Under the pieces are notes generated by a model that saw only the letters and a list, made by a program, of their open reading frames with translations, made no database searches and was not told the DNA's origin. A program made the translations under genes and the position numbers. DNA of 64,000 bases. Source: Phytohabitans maris (lineage in GTDB: Bacteria; Actinomycetota; Actinomycetes; Mycobacteriales; Micromonosporaceae). Of the stretch, positions 35,697 to 45,561 are shown in pieces (position 1 is the first letter of the stretch; each line of letters opens with the position of its first letter). The DNA is taken from NCBI RefSeq assembly GCF_031085175.1, contig NZ_JAVHUY010000019.1, positions 62,001 through 126,000 of the forward strand, in the 5' to 3' direction.

Positions 35697-38450
35697 ATGA
35701 ACTCGTACGACGACCCTAGTTCCGCGCGCGGTCGGGCCGGTATCCCGGGCCCGTCCGACGACTACGGGGCCCCCAGCGCCCGTGGGTCGGCACGCGGCGG
35801 CTCCGAGGGTGGCTGGTCCCGCAACGGCGACGGGTACGGCTCCGGTCCGGCTCCCCGCGCCTCGTCCGGGCGTGCCCCCGCGGGTTCCTCGGGACGGGCC
35901 TCGGTCGGCTCCTCGCCCGGCCGAGCCTCCGTCGGTTCCTCCGGGCGGGCCTCGGTCGGTTCGGCTTCTGTCGGCTCGGCCTCCCCCGCCTCCCCCGGGC
36001 GGGCCTCGGTCGCCGGCTCCGCGGGCCGGGCGACCGTCGGCCGCGCCGTGGTCCGTCCGGTCTCGCCGGCCGGGCCGGGCCTCGGCCGACCCGACGTGCT
36101 GGAAGGCCCCGGCGGGCCGAGCGGGCCGACCGGCCCCGGACGCCGCGCGGCCAAGGCCGGCAAGGGCGATCCGGCCGCGATCAAGCGAGCCAAGCGGCGC
36201 AAGCGGATCAACTGGATCGTCGCCGCGTTCGCGGTCGTGGTCATGATGGCCGGTGCCGGCGTGGTAGGCCTGACCTGGTTCTACGACGACGTGCCGACCT
36301 ACGACACGAGCGAGCTGCAGGCGACCTCGATCGTCTACTCGGACGGCAAGACCGAGCTGGCCAAGCTGGGCGAGGTCAACCGCACGCTCGTGCCGGCCGA
36401 AAAGATCTCCCCGGTGGTCAAGCAGGCCGTGATGGCCGCGGAGGACAAGAACTTCCTCGACCACGAGGGCATCGACCTCAAGGGCATCGCCCGCGCCGCG
36501 TGGAACAACTTCACCGGCGGCGACACCCAGGGCGCCTCGACGATCACCCAGCAGTACGCGCGGCACGCCGCCGACCTCAGCGGCATCAACTACAACCGCA
36601 AGATCCGCGAAGCGGTCCTGGCGCGCAAGCTGGAGCAGGACTTCTCCAAGGACGAGATCCTCGGCTACTACCTCAACGCGATCTACTTCGGCCGGGGCGC
36701 GCACGGCGTCGAGGCCGCCGCCCAGATGTACTTCCGCAAGTCGGTGCTGACGCAGCCCGGCCAGAAGAACGCGCTCACCAAGGAAGAGGCCGCCGTCCTC
36801 GCCGCGGTGATCAAGCAGCCGGAGCCGGACACCGCGACCGGCCACAAGGGCTACGACCCGCAGACCAACATCGAAGCGGCGAAGGAGCGGTGGAACTACA
36901 CCCTCGGCAACATGGTGGAAAAGGGGTGGATGACCCCGGAGGAGCGGGCCAAGTCCGTCTACCCGGAGAAGACGCTGCAGAAGTACGACCCGAAGAAGTG
37001 CAACATCGGGTGCGGTATCGACAAGCCGACCGGCAACGTCGTGAACTACGTCCGCGACGAGCTTGAGGCGATGGGTATCCCGGCCGCCGAGTGGAAGAAG
37101 GGCGGCTACCGGATCACCACCACCATCGACTCGCGTGCGCAGAAGGCGGCGGAGGAAGCGGCCCGCTGGGCGTCCACCTCCTCGCCGATGCACAAGCTGC
37201 CGAAGTACTACAAGGCGGCGTTGGTGGCGATCAACCCGAGCAACGGCCAGGTGATGGCCTACTACGGTGGTGAAAACGGCACCGGGTACGACTACGCCGG
37301 CCTCAACGACGGCGGCAACTCGGGCGGCCACGCCGCAGGCTCGACATTCAAGATCTACACTCTCGCCGCGGCGCTGCGGGAGGAGATCCCGATGGACTCG
37401 CGCTGGGACGCCCTCAAGGACGACGACAACGGGCGAAAGATCTCGAACGCGGGCCGCGACGCCGGCGACATCAAGTGCGGCCACTCCTGCACGCTGGAGC
37501 AGTCGACGATCTCCTCGTACAACGTCCCGTTCTACTGGATCGCCGACGGGATCGGGCCGGACAAGGTGGTCGCCGCGGCCCGCGACGCGGGCATCCGCAC
37601 GATGTTCGACACCAGCAAGGGCAAGCCGCACGACCTCACCAAGACCGACCCGAAGAAGCTGGCGCCGGCCGAGTTCGACAACGAGGTGGCGTTCGGCCAG
37701 TACCCGATCACCGTGCTCGACCACGCCAACGGTGTAGCCACCCTGGCCAACCGCGGGGTCTACAACAAGGCCCACTTCATCCGGTCGGTGGAAAAGCGCG
37801 ACGCGAACGGCAAGTTCGTCAAGCTGGCCGGCAAGGGCGAAAAGCTCGACCCGCAGACGCGGTTCGTGGCCAACCAGATCGACGACATCAACGCCGTACT
37901 CCAGAAGATCCCGGACAACATCGGCAAGGATCTGAAGGAGGGCCGCCCGGCCACCGGTAAGACCGGCACCTGGGAACTCAACCAGGAGCGCAGCGACAAC
38001 GGTGACGCCTGGATGGTCGGCGCGACGCCGCAGGTGGCGGCCGCGGTCTGGGTGGGCACCGAGGGCAAACGCCGGGCGATCGAGGAGGCCGGCGGCAAGA
38101 AGATGTCGGGCTCCGGTACGCCGGCGTCGATCTGGGAAATGTTCATGGACCTCGTGCACTCCCGCCTCGGGCTGCCGGTCGAGCGGTTCGAGGAGCGGAA
38201 GAACACCGGCAACCCGGACAGCACGTACCCGAACGGCCAGTCACCACCGCCCCCGACCCAGGGGCCCAACAACGGCAACCCCTGTGGCAACCTGCCCGAT
38301 TTCCTCTGCCCCGACCGCGACAACGGTGGCGACAACAACAACAACGACGGCAACGGCAACGGCAACAACAACCAGGGGCCGAACGCGGGTACCCCGACCA
38401 CGGCTCCACCGCCGGAAAACCCGTTCCCGAACGGGGGCGGAGGCGGCTAG
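35697..38450 (+). CDS. ponA: Class A penicillin-binding protein (transglycosylase/transpeptidase)
   Basis: Bifunctional peptidoglycan synthase of 917 residues. The N-terminus (about 1-165) is a Ser/Gly/Arg-rich cytoplasmic region with repeats of GRASVGS. A transmembrane helix follows (NWIVAAFAVVVMMAGAGVVG). The GT51 domain has AAEDKNFLDHEGID (Glu249) and STITQQYARH. The transpeptidase domain carries SxxK at Ser549 (GSTFKIYTLAAA), the SSYN motif near 606-609 and KTGT at 755. The C-terminal 80 residues are Pro/Asn/Gly-rich. A strong terminator follows. Confidence 0.96.
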   Translation: MNSYDDPSSARGRAGIPGPSDDYGAPSARGSARGGSEGGWSRNGDGYGSGPAPRASSGRAPAGSSGRASVGSSPGRASVGSSGRASVGSASVGSASPASPGRASVAGSAGRATVGRAVVRPVSPAGPGLGRPDVLEGPGGPSGPTGPGRRAAKAGKGDPAAIKRAKRRKRINWIVAAFAVVVMMAGAGVVGLTWFYDDVPTYDTSELQATSIVYSDGKTELAKLGEVNRTLVPAEKISPVVKQAVMAAEDKNFLDHEGIDLKGIARAAWNNFTGGDTQGASTITQQYARHAADLSGINYNRKIREAVLARKLEQDFSKDEILGYYLNAIYFGRGAHGVEAAAQMYFRKSVLTQPGQKNALTKEEAAVLAAVIKQPEPDTATGHKGYDPQTNIEAAKERWNYTLGNMVEKGWMTPEERAKSVYPEKTLQKYDPKKCNIGCGIDKPTGNVVNYVRDELEAMGIPAAEWKKGGYRITTTIDSRAQKAAEEAARWASTSSPMHKLPKYYKAALVAINPSNGQVMAYYGGENGTGYDYAGLNDGGNSGGHAAGSTFKIYTLAAALREEIPMDSRWDALKDDDNGRKISNAGRDAGDIKCGHSCTLEQSTISSYNVPFYWIADGIGPDKVVAAARDAGIRTMFDTSKGKPHDLTKTDPKKLAPAEFDNEVAFGQYPITVLDHANGVATLANRGVYNKAHFIRSVEKRDANGKFVKLAGKGEKLDPQTRFVANQIDDINAVLQKIPDNIGKDLKEGRPATGKTGTWELNQERSDNGDAWMVGATPQVAAAVWVGTEGKRRAIEEAGGKKMSGSGTPASIWEMFMDLVHSRLGLPVERFEERKNTGNPDSTYPNGQSPPPPTQGPNNGNPCGNLPDFLCPDRDNGGDNNNNDGNGNGNNNQGPNAGTPTTAPPPENPFPNGGGGG

Positions 38451-38479
38451 CCGCGACCGGTGCCTACTCGACGATTGCT

Positions 38480-38510
38480 GGGATCCGCGCGGGCAGACCG
38501 CGCGGATCCC
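38480..38510 (+). terminator. Terminator after ponA
   Basis: Perfect 13-bp inverted repeat GGGATCCGCGCGG / CCGCGCGGATCCC with a 5-nt loop (38493-38497), 29 bp after the ponA stop and just before the next gene on the same strand. No long T-run follows. Confidence 0.7.
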
Positions 38511-38537
38511 GCCGTTGATAGGGCATGATGCCTCTTT

Positions 38538-40055
38538 ATGAGCGTGCGTACGACTGACATCGATGGATCTGAACGTGTGGATCATCCGGCCCAGTCGGAC
38601 GGCTTCGTGCGCGGGCTCTCCGAGGTGATCGGCGGGCCGATCGGCGAGCATGCCGCCGGCCACGACAAGCCGCAGGCGCAGTGGAGCGGGCGCTTCTGGA
38701 CCGCCACCCGCATCGTCATCGCGCTGACCTGCCTCACGCTCGCCCTGCACTGGGTGCAAAAGTCCCCGTGCCGCGACGGCGCCTGGGCCGACCACATCCA
38801 GTACACGCGGTTCTGCTACACCGACGTGCTCGCGCTCTACTACGCCGAAGGGCTCAACGAGGGCAAGGTCCCGTACCGCGACCACCCGGTCGAGTACCCG
38901 GTGCTCACCGGCTACTTCATGGGCGTGCTCGGGCTGCCGGTGCACGCGCTCGGCGAGAGCCGGCCCGAGCTCAACCAGGCGCTGTGGTTTTACGATGCCA
39001 ACGCCCTGGTGCTCGGGGCGCTCGCGGTCGCGACGGTCGGCGCGATCCTGGCCGTACGGCGACGACGACCTTGGGACGCGGCGATGTTCGCGCTCTCCCC
39101 CGCGCTCTTCGTCACCGCGACGGTCAACTGGGACTTCCTCGCCATCGGGCTGGCCGCCTTCGGCATGTACGCCTGGGCGAGACGACATCCCGCCGTCGCC
39201 GGCATCCTCCTGGGGCTCGCCGGCGCGGCGAAGATGTGGCCACTGTTCATCCTCGGGCCGCTCCTGGTCCTCGGGCTCCGCACCGAGCGGCTCCGGCAGG
39301 CGTTGCTGGCCACCGGCACCGCGCTCGTCACGCTGGTCGCGGTCAACCTGCCGGTCGCCATCCCGTACCGGGAGAGCTGGGACAGGTTCTTCGAGCTCAA
39401 CACCGAGCGCCCGATCGACTGGGGCACGTTGTGGTACATCGGCCGGTATCTCGACGGCAAGTGGAACCCGGCCGACGGGCCGTTCCAGTGGTTGAGCAAC
39501 CACGTCGACCCGCAGCTCAACTACCTGACGTACGGGCTGTTCGGCCTCAGCTGCCTGGCCATCGCCGCGCTGGCCCTCTTCGCGCCCCGCAAGCCCCGCC
39601 TCGCCGCCCTGGCGTTCCTGGTGGTCGCCTCGTTCCTGATCTTCAGCAAGGTCTGGTCCCAGCAGTACGTGCTCTGGCTGCTCCCGCTCGCCGTGCTGGC
39701 CCGGCCGCGGTGGGGCGCGTTCCTTGCCTGGCAGATCGCCGAGGTCCTGTACTTCGTCTCGTTCTACGGCGAGCTGCTCGGCGCCTCCGGCAAGCAGGTC
39801 TTCCCGGAGGGCGTCTTCGTGCTCGCCGCCACGCTGCGCCTCGTCACCGTCGCCGTCCTATGTGGACTGATCGTGCGCGACATCCTGCGGCCGGAGCGCG
39901 ACCCGGTGCGGCAGACCTACGAGGACGACCCGGACGGCGGCGTCTTCGACGGTGCCGAGGACGCGCCGTGGCTGGCCCGCTGGCGCGCGCGCCGGGCGCT
40001 TGCCGACAACCCGCCGGACAACCCGCCGCCGGACCGCGAGCCGGTGACCGCCTGA
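38538..40055 (+). CDS. GT87-type polyprenyl-phosphate mannosyltransferase-like membrane protein
   Basis: 505-residue multi-pass protein with about 10-12 hydrophobic segments. It has a GT-C-like pattern: an early acidic loop, then FCYTDVLALYYAEGLNEGKV followed by PYRDHPVEYPVLTGYFMG, and later GAAKMWPLFILGPLL. DUF2029/GT87 enzymes use polyprenol-linked mannose in actinobacterial envelope glycans. The gene following ponA in Mycobacterium (Rv0051) is of this type. The C-terminal 60 residues are acidic and cytoplasmic. The exact substrate is not determinable. Confidence 0.83.
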   Translation: MSVRTTDIDGSERVDHPAQSDGFVRGLSEVIGGPIGEHAAGHDKPQAQWSGRFWTATRIVIALTCLTLALHWVQKSPCRDGAWADHIQYTRFCYTDVLALYYAEGLNEGKVPYRDHPVEYPVLTGYFMGVLGLPVHALGESRPELNQALWFYDANALVLGALAVATVGAILAVRRRRPWDAAMFALSPALFVTATVNWDFLAIGLAAFGMYAWARRHPAVAGILLGLAGAAKMWPLFILGPLLVLGLRTERLRQALLATGTALVTLVAVNLPVAIPYRESWDRFFELNTERPIDWGTLWYIGRYLDGKWNPADGPFQWLSNHVDPQLNYLTYGLFGLSCLAIAALALFAPRKPRLAALAFLVVASFLIFSKVWSQQYVLWLLPLAVLARPRWGAFLAWQIAEVLYFVSFYGELLGASGKQVFPEGVFVLAATLRLVTVAVLCGLIVRDILRPERDPVRQTYEDDPDGGVFDGAEDAPWLARWRARRALADNPPDNPPPDREPVTA

Positions 40056-40089
40056 GGGCCTGGCGCCGAGGGAACTCCGGGCGGCCGGC

Positions 40090-42351
40090 TCAGAGGTGGT
40101 ACACGATCGTGTTGCCGATCTCCTCGCGCCGGATGCCCAGCGTGTCGACCGGCATGTCCACCGCGGCCTGCCACGGCGTGCCGTCGAGCGAGTCGCGCAG
40201 CAGCACGACCGTCTTGACGCCCAGCTCGCGCAGGTAGTCGACGCTGGCCTGGTCGGGGAAGGTGCGCGCGGCCTCCCGGGTGCGCTCCTGCCGCACCGGC
40301 GTAAACCCGCTACCGCCGTTGACCACCGGCTGGAAGCGCGTGGTCGACCAGAGCATCACAGGCTGCTCGTACGTCCGGTTGAAGGGCAGCACGACGATCG
40401 GTCCGGGGTCGGTGCGCATCACCTCCGGCTGCTGGGGCACGACCGGGTGCGGCGTGGTGTTGAGGCCCTCGACCAGCACCAGCAGCAGCGGCACGAGCGT
40501 GACGAGGCGGAGCAGGACGCCGGGCCGCCCGGTGACCCGGATCGCGGCGATGTCGTTGACCCGGCGGACGAGCGCGCTCACCGTTCCGGCCGCGAGGATG
40601 CCCAGCAGCAGCGTGGTCCAGAGCATGAGCCGGCCCGGCGTACGCAGGCCGTCCCAGCCCGGCAGGTGGTTGAAGAGCGGCAGGTAGGTGTATGTGCCGC
40701 CGAAGAAGTTGGGGCCCATCGCGAGGATCGCGGTGACCAGGACGCCGGCGAGCAGCAGGAGCCGGTGGCGCAGCTTCCAGACCGAGAAGAAGATGCCGGC
40801 GAGGGCGAGCGCGTACAGTACGTATCCCGGCAGCACGGTCATCTCGGCCGGCCAGCGCATGCCGTTACGCACACTCTCGTGCAGGTCACCCCAGATCAGT
40901 GACTCGGGCGGCGCGGTGAAGAAACCGCTCGGCGGCGGCGAGTACGCCTCCAGGTCCTGGACCCGGCGGGTCGCCTCGGGGTGCTGGTAGGCCACCTCGA
41001 AGTACACCAGGGAGAGCAGCGCGCCGGTCGCGGCGAAGACCAGGCCGCCGATGAGGTCGGCGATGACGAGGCGGGTGCCCCACGGCCGCCGGACCCGCCA
41101 GTGCCGCACCCGGCGCCCCAACCGGATCGCGACGGTGACGAGCGTGACGAGCCCGAGCACGTACGCGAAGACGAGGCCGATGCCGAAGCCCAGCGTGATC
41201 TGCCACGCCGCCACGAGCCAGCCGGCGAACGCCCAGCCCGCGTGGCGCCGCTCCGGGCGGAACCCGTGCGTCAACGACCAGCCGTGCCCGCGGGCCAGCA
41301 TCGCCAGCGCCAGCGGGATCCCGCCGTTGGAGACGATGTGCAGGTGGCCGGCCTGGGCGAGCATCCAGGGGGCGTAGGTGTAGGCGGCGCCGGCCACGAT
41401 CGCGCCGGTGCGGCCCGCGCCGAGCTGGCGGACCAGCGCGTACGCCCCGAAGGTCGCCAGTGCGTGGGCCAGCACAAAAATGATGTTGTATCGGAGGATC
41501 GCGGCCGCCGGGCCCTCGCCGATCATCCCGGCCGGCGCGTATCCGAGCAGCGTGTCGGAGAACGCGAAGCTGAGCCGCTCCGGGAAGAACGTGTTGGAGT
41601 CCCACAGCTGGCTCGGGTCGCTGAGCAGGATGTGCCCGGACCAGGCCATCTGCCAGGCCTGCAGCGCCGGGTCCTGGAAGTCTTGCGGCAGGGTGTGCAG
41701 CGGGTAGCGCAGGGTGGGCCAGGTCATCAGCACCGCGAGCGCGAGCGAGCCGAGGCTGGCGAGCGTCCACTCGTGGATCAGGAAGCGGCCGATCGCCCGC
41801 CCGACCCGTTGGCGCCGGGTGGGTGGCCGCTCCGGCTCGGGCGCGAACGACGCGAACGGGTCGCGGGGCGGCTCCTCCTTGACCTTGATCTCCTCGACCT
41901 TGGTGTCGCCATCTCTGGGCGCCGCCTGCGCCTCCTTGACCTGGGCCGTCTCGCCCGCGCCGCCCTCCCCGGCCTTGTCGCCGGCGGTCTTGTCCCCGGC
42001 CGCCCCGGCCCTGTCGGGCTCAGACTTGGCGGGCTCAGGCTTAGGGGACTCAGCCTCGGCGGCTCCGGCCTCGGTGGGCTCGGCTTTGGCAGGCTCAGTC
42101 TCAGCCGCTCCGGCCTTGGCGGCCGCTCCGGCCTCAGCGGGCTCGGCTTTGGAGGGCTCGGCCGCGGTGGGCTCGGCCGTCGTGGGCTTGGCTTCAGTGG
42201 GCTCGGCTTTGGAGGGTGCGGCCTTCGTGGGCTGAGCTTTGGGGGGCTCGGCCCTGCTGGTTTCAGCGGCGGTCGCGCCGTCCGTGGGGGGTGCGCCCTG
42301 CTCCGGAACCGTCGGGTCGCCGTCGACGACCTGCGGCTGCTCCGTACTCAT
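40090..42351 (-). CDS. Large membrane GT-C-like glycosyltransferase with repetitive N-terminal tail
   Basis: 753-residue protein. The first 190 residues are a low-complexity Ala/Glu/Pro/Lys tail built of units like SKAEPTEAKPT and TAAEPSKAEPAEAG. About 11 transmembrane segments follow, starting WTLASLGSLALAVLMTWPTL. The first outer loop has DFQDPALQAWQMAWSGH and NTFFPERLSFAFSD, a GT-C-like acidic pattern. A C-terminal extracytoplasmic domain follows (PIVVLPFNRTYEQPVMLWST). It resembles uncharacterised actinobacterial DUF-type glycosyltransferases. It is 11 bp after the endonuclease gene and converges on the GT87 gene. Confidence 0.75.
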   Translation of the reverse strand: MSTEQPQVVDGDPTVPEQGAPPTDGATAAETSRAEPPKAQPTKAAPSKAEPTEAKPTTAEPTAAEPSKAEPAEAGAAAKAGAAETEPAKAEPTEAGAAEAESPKPEPAKSEPDRAGAAGDKTAGDKAGEGGAGETAQVKEAQAAPRDGDTKVEEIKVKEEPPRDPFASFAPEPERPPTRRQRVGRAIGRFLIHEWTLASLGSLALAVLMTWPTLRYPLHTLPQDFQDPALQAWQMAWSGHILLSDPSQLWDSNTFFPERLSFAFSDTLLGYAPAGMIGEGPAAAILRYNIIFVLAHALATFGAYALVRQLGAGRTGAIVAGAAYTYAPWMLAQAGHLHIVSNGGIPLALAMLARGHGWSLTHGFRPERRHAGWAFAGWLVAAWQITLGFGIGLVFAYVLGLVTLVTVAIRLGRRVRHWRVRRPWGTRLVIADLIGGLVFAATGALLSLVYFEVAYQHPEATRRVQDLEAYSPPPSGFFTAPPESLIWGDLHESVRNGMRWPAEMTVLPGYVLYALALAGIFFSVWKLRHRLLLLAGVLVTAILAMGPNFFGGTYTYLPLFNHLPGWDGLRTPGRLMLWTTLLLGILAAGTVSALVRRVNDIAAIRVTGRPGVLLRLVTLVPLLLVLVEGLNTTPHPVVPQQPEVMRTDPGPIVVLPFNRTYEQPVMLWSTTRFQPVVNGGSGFTPVRQERTREAARTFPDQASVDYLRELGVKTVVLLRDSLDGTPWQAAVDMPVDTLGIRREEIGNTIVYHL

Positions 42352-42362
42352 CGAATGGGTCC

Positions 42363-43139
42363 TTATCGGCCGACGCGGTCACGCAGGAAGGTGATGTCGG
42401 CGGCCTGCCCCTCCACGCCGCCCGGCGTCTCGACCACGACCGGCGCGCCCGCCGCCCGCACGACGGCCACCACCAGCTCGGGGTCGATCTTGCCGCTCTC
42501 CAGGTTGTCGTGGCGATCCCGCCCGGAGTCGAAGTCGTCCCTCGAGCCGTTCGCGTGGATCAGGTCGATGCGGCCGGTGATCGCCTTGATCCGATCGACC
42601 GCGGTGAGCAGGTCTTCGCCGCCGGCGTGGGCGTGGCAGGTGTCGAGGCAGAAGCCGGGCTCGAACTCGCCGATCGCGTCCCACAGCCGGGCCAGCGCGT
42701 CGAAGCGGCGGGCGCAGGCGTTGTCACCACCGGCCGTGTTTTCGATCAGGACCGGGGTGGCGAAACCGCCCGCCTTCGCCGCGTACTCGAAGGCTTTGCG
42801 CCAGTTGTCGAAGCCGGTGGCGATGTCTTCGCCCTTCTCGACGTGTCCACCGTGGACGATGATCCCCCTGGCCCCGACGTCGGCCGCGCCCGCGGCGTGG
42901 CTCATCAGCAGCTTGCGGCTGGGGATGCGGATGCGGTTGTTGAGCGTCGCCACGTTGATCCGGTACGGCGCGTGGATGTAGACGTCGACGCCGGAGGCGC
43001 GCAGTGCCTCGGCGTCGTCGCGTGGCGCCGGATCCTTCCACGCCTGTGGATCAGTGAGGAAGAACTGCACCGTCTCGGCGTCGCGGGCGGTCGCGGCGCC
43101 CAGCGGGTCGGTCGAGTCGACGTGGGCTCCGATACGCAT
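42363..43139 (-). CDS. nfo: Endonuclease IV (AP endonuclease)
   Basis: Base-excision repair enzyme that cuts 5' of abasic sites. The 258-residue TIM-barrel product begins [20 protein letters not shown]. It shows [74 protein letters not shown] and VVVETPGG, which carry the family's three-zinc ligands. The ATG at 43139 is chosen because upstream in-frame codons are atypical. It is probably co-transcribed with the following membrane glycosyltransferase. Confidence 0.93.
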   Translation of the reverse strand: MRIGAHVDSTDPLGAATARDAETVQFFLTDPQAWKDPAPRDDAEALRASGVDVYIHAPYRINVATLNNRIRIPSRKLLMSHAAGAADVGARGIIVHGGHVEKGEDIATGFDNWRKAFEYAAKAGGFATPVLIENTAGGDNACARRFDALARLWDAIGEFEPGFCLDTCHAHAGGEDLLTAVDRIKAITGRIDLIHANGSRDDFDSGRDRHDNLESGKIDPELVVAVVRAAGAPVVVETPGGVEGQAADITFLRDRVGR

Positions 43140-43304
43140 GGGCCCGAGCCTACTGAAGGGGACTGACGGTCCGTCATCGAGCGGCTGTTCCTGACAAATC
43201 ACCCGTCACCGGCGACTCGCCCAATTCGTTGCTCGGTGTAGATACCAGCCCGGGATGTCCTTTCAGCAGTTCCCGGGCGGGCCGCCGACCTGGGGAGATG
43301 GTGA

Positions 43305-44102
43305 ATGCCGCCGCTGGTCCGAAACCGCGCCGCCGCCACCGCGGTCGCCGCGCTCTTCGCTGCCATGCCGCTGCTGGTCACTTCCGCCGCGCAGGCCGCA
43401 CCGGCGCGGGAGCCGCTGCCGGCCGAGAGTGGCGAGGAGGTCGTGTTCAACGGCGACCGGGGGCTCCTCGGCGTCTCCTGCACGGCCAACCCCAGCACCA
43501 ACTCCGTCACGGTGCCGGCGGAGACCACGCTCCGGGTGGTCAACAACACCGGGTACCGGGCGAAGCTGTTGCTGGATGGCGCCTCGCAGGGTGAGATCGC
43601 GGATGGCGGGGCAGCCCCGGTGATCTTCTACCGTGGTCCGGTCCAGCTCGGGCTCAAGCCGAGCTGCATGATCTCCGACGAGTCCGCCGTGCGGGTGGAG
43701 GTCGTCCCGGCCCCGGACCCCACCACGCCCTCCGCCAAGCCCCGGACCTCGTCGCCCCGCCCATCGGCCGGCGGCAGCAGCCGCGAGCCGCGGCAAGAGG
43801 AGCCGGACGCGGTGCCTTCGACCGCGCCCGCGCCGTCCCTCGACGAGACGGAGACACCCGAACCGGCGACTGCCGGCGAAGACGGTGGCAACCTGGGCGA
43901 CGCCCTGGCTACCGTTGACGAGACATCGGGTACCGCTGACGAGGGCGTGGCCGCCGAGGCACTCTCCTCGGTCCAGCCGGTGCGCAAGAGCGGACCAATT
44001 GGCCTTTTGGCACTCATTGCCACGGTTTGCGTGGTGGGCGTCACGGCAGGTGCAATTCGGGCAATTATCGCCCAACGTGCAACCCGGACGGGCGTGGCGT
44101 AA
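43305..44102 (+). CDS. Secreted, C-terminally membrane-anchored protein of unknown function
   Basis: 265-residue protein. A signal peptide covers about residues 1-31 (AAATAVAALFAAMPLLVTSA, then AQAA). A beta-rich domain of about 95 residues with two cysteines (LLGVSCTAN, KPSCMISD) follows, resembling a small copper-binding or adhesive fold. A long Pro/Ser/Thr/Glu linker comes next. A C-terminal transmembrane helix (GPIGLLALIATVCVVGVTAG) is followed by a short basic tail. GGGGAG lies 8 bp upstream of the ATG. It is unrecognised; the two cysteines may form a disulfide. Confidence 0.8.
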   Translation: MPPLVRNRAAATAVAALFAAMPLLVTSAAQAAPAREPLPAESGEEVVFNGDRGLLGVSCTANPSTNSVTVPAETTLRVVNNTGYRAKLLLDGASQGEIADGGAAPVIFYRGPVQLGLKPSCMISDESAVRVEVVPAPDPTTPSAKPRTSSPRPSAGGSSREPRQEEPDAVPSTAPAPSLDETETPEPATAGEDGGNLGDALATVDETSGTADEGVAAEALSSVQPVRKSGPIGLLALIATVCVVGVTAGAIRAIIAQRATRTGVA

Positions 44103-44123
44103 TATACAAATCAACACAGGCTC

Positions 44124-44208
44124 CGCGGGGCGCCTTCTATCCAACCTCGTCGGTGTGGTCGTTCCTCCCCAGGTCCCACCCAAAGAAGCGGATAGGGCGC
44201 CCCGCGGC
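44124..44208 (+). ncRNA. Long leader hairpin upstream of rpsF
   Basis: CCGCGGGGCGCC-TT-CTATCC (44124-44143) pairs with GGATAG-GGCGCCCCGCGG (44191-44208), an 18-bp stem with a 2-nt bulge and a 47-nt loop. It lies about 145 bp before the rpsF start. It could be an S6:S18-binding leader as described for rpsF operons in other bacteria, or a terminator for the preceding gene. No conserved motif was confirmed. Confidence 0.5.
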
Positions 44209-44352
44209 TCTTCATGCCGGGACAGCCCGGTATCCTGGTTCGGTTCGTCTTGTCGCCGTGGGCCTATCCCACGGCGTCACTTGTGCGAACAGACGCACGA
44301 CCTCCTGCCGCGGATGGACCGCGGCCGCTAGCCCAGAGGAGGTGAGCACGTC

Positions 44353-44643
44353 TTGCGTCATTACGAGATCATGGTGATCCTCGATCCAAGCCTCGAGGAG
44401 CGCACCGTCGCCCCGTCGTTGGACACGTACCTCAACGTGATCCGCACCGCGGGTGGCTCGGTGGAGAAGCTCGACGTCTGGGGTCGCCGGCGTCTGCAGT
44501 TCGAGATCAAGAAGAAGGCCGAAGGCATCTACGCGGTCATCGATCTGCAGGCATCCCCTGAGGCGGTCGCGGAGTTGGATCGTCAGCTGCGGCTGAACGA
44601 GTCCATTCTGCGTACCAAGGTCATCCGGCCGGACGTCCGCTGA
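44353..44643 (+). CDS. rpsF: 30S ribosomal protein S6
   Basis: Small-subunit protein that pairs with S18 on the platform. The 96-residue product begins [19 protein letters not shown] and contains [20 protein letters not shown] and [15 protein letters not shown], all family hallmarks. The start is a TTG at 44353 with GAGGAGGTG about 10 bp upstream; no ATG fits. First gene of rpsF-ssb-rpsR-rplI. Confidence 0.97.
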   Translation: MRHYEIMVILDPSLEERTVAPSLDTYLNVIRTAGGSVEKLDVWGRRRLQFEIKKKAEGIYAVIDLQASPEAVAELDRQLRLNESILRTKVIRPDVR

Positions 44644-44734
44644 CGCGGCGCCGGCTCGCCCGGATCAGCCTCGTCGTGTTGTCGTACGGCTCTGGGAGCC
44701 TTTCGACAAACGATGAGTGCGCGAGGAGTTGGTC

Positions 44735-45259
44735 ATGGCAGGAGACACCACCATCACGGTCATCGGCAATCTGACCGATGACCCCGAGTTGCGCTTCACC
44801 CCGTCGGGTGCGGCGGTCGCCAAGTTCCGGGTCGCTTCGACGCCCCGGATCATGGACCGCCAGTCCGGCGAGTGGAAGGACGGCGAGCCGCTCTTCCTGT
44901 CGTGCACGGTGTGGCGGCAGGCGGCGGAAAACGTCGCGGAGTCGCTCCAGCGCGGCGCCCGCGTGATCGTCTCGGGCCGGCTCAAGCAGCGGTCGTACGA
45001 GACCCGCGAGGGTGAAAAGCGCACCGTCATCGAGCTGGAGGTCGACGAGATCGGCCCCTCGCTGCGGTACGCCACGGCGAAGGTGCAGAAGATGTCGCGC
45101 TCCGGTGGTGGCGGTGGTGGCTTCGGTTCCGGCGGTGGCGGTGGCCAGGGCGGCGGCGGAGGCAACTTCGACGACCCGTGGGCCACGGCGGCGCCGGCCT
45201 CTTCCTCCGGCTCCGGTTCGGGCGGCGGCAGCAACTTCGACGACGAGCCCCCGTTCTAA
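44735..45259 (+). CDS. ssb: Single-stranded DNA-binding protein
   Basis: Coats single-stranded DNA in replication and repair. The 174-residue product has the OB fold ([57 protein letters not shown]). A Gly-rich linker follows, then the acidic interaction tip NFDDEPPF. The ATG at 44735 has GAGGAG 7 bp upstream. It sits between rpsF and rpsR, the usual place for the essential copy. Confidence 0.97.
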   Translation: MAGDTTITVIGNLTDDPELRFTPSGAAVAKFRVASTPRIMDRQSGEWKDGEPLFLSCTVWRQAAENVAESLQRGARVIVSGRLKQRSYETREGEKRTVIELEVDEIGPSLRYATAKVQKMSRSGGGGGGFGSGGGGGQGGGGGNFDDPWATAAPASSSGSGSGGGSNFDDEPPF

Positions 45260-45307
45260 GGCGGCAGCCCCGGCGCGGGCTGCGCAGGATCATCAGGAGC
45301 ACGAGCA

Positions 45308-45547
45308 ATGGCTAAGGCTGCGGCACTTCGCAAGCCGAAGAAGAAGGTGAACCCTCTCGACAAGGAGGGCATCACCTACATCGACTACAAGGACACCGCG
45401 CTGCTGCGCAAGTTCATCTCCGACCGCGGCAAGATCCGTGCTCGGCGGGTGACCGGGGTGACGTCCCAGCAGCAGCGGCAGATCGCCCGTGCGGTCAAGA
45501 ACGCCCGCGAGATGGCGCTCCTGCCGTACACGACGACGGCGCGCTGA
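45308..45547 (+). CDS. rpsR: 30S ribosomal protein S18, zinc-free (C-minus) form
   Basis: 79-residue S18 with the core [20 protein letters not shown] followed by [20 protein letters not shown] and ending [15 protein letters not shown]. The N-terminal zinc ribbon of the usual form (CxxC plus later Cys) is absent; there is no cysteine at all. In Mycobacterium the copy in this operon is the cysteine-containing form, and the cysteine-free paralogue is elsewhere and zinc-repressed. Here the cysteine-free form occupies the main operon. Partner of S6. Confidence 0.97.
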   Translation: MAKAAALRKPKKKVNPLDKEGITYIDYKDTALLRKFISDRGKIRARRVTGVTSQQQRQIARAVKNAREMALLPYTTTAR

Positions 45548-45561
45548 GGGGAGGCACCACC

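Noticed and set aside
35634-38159. Very long open frame antisense to ponA
   Set aside because: Shadow frame from third-position GC bias of ponA, with no domain.
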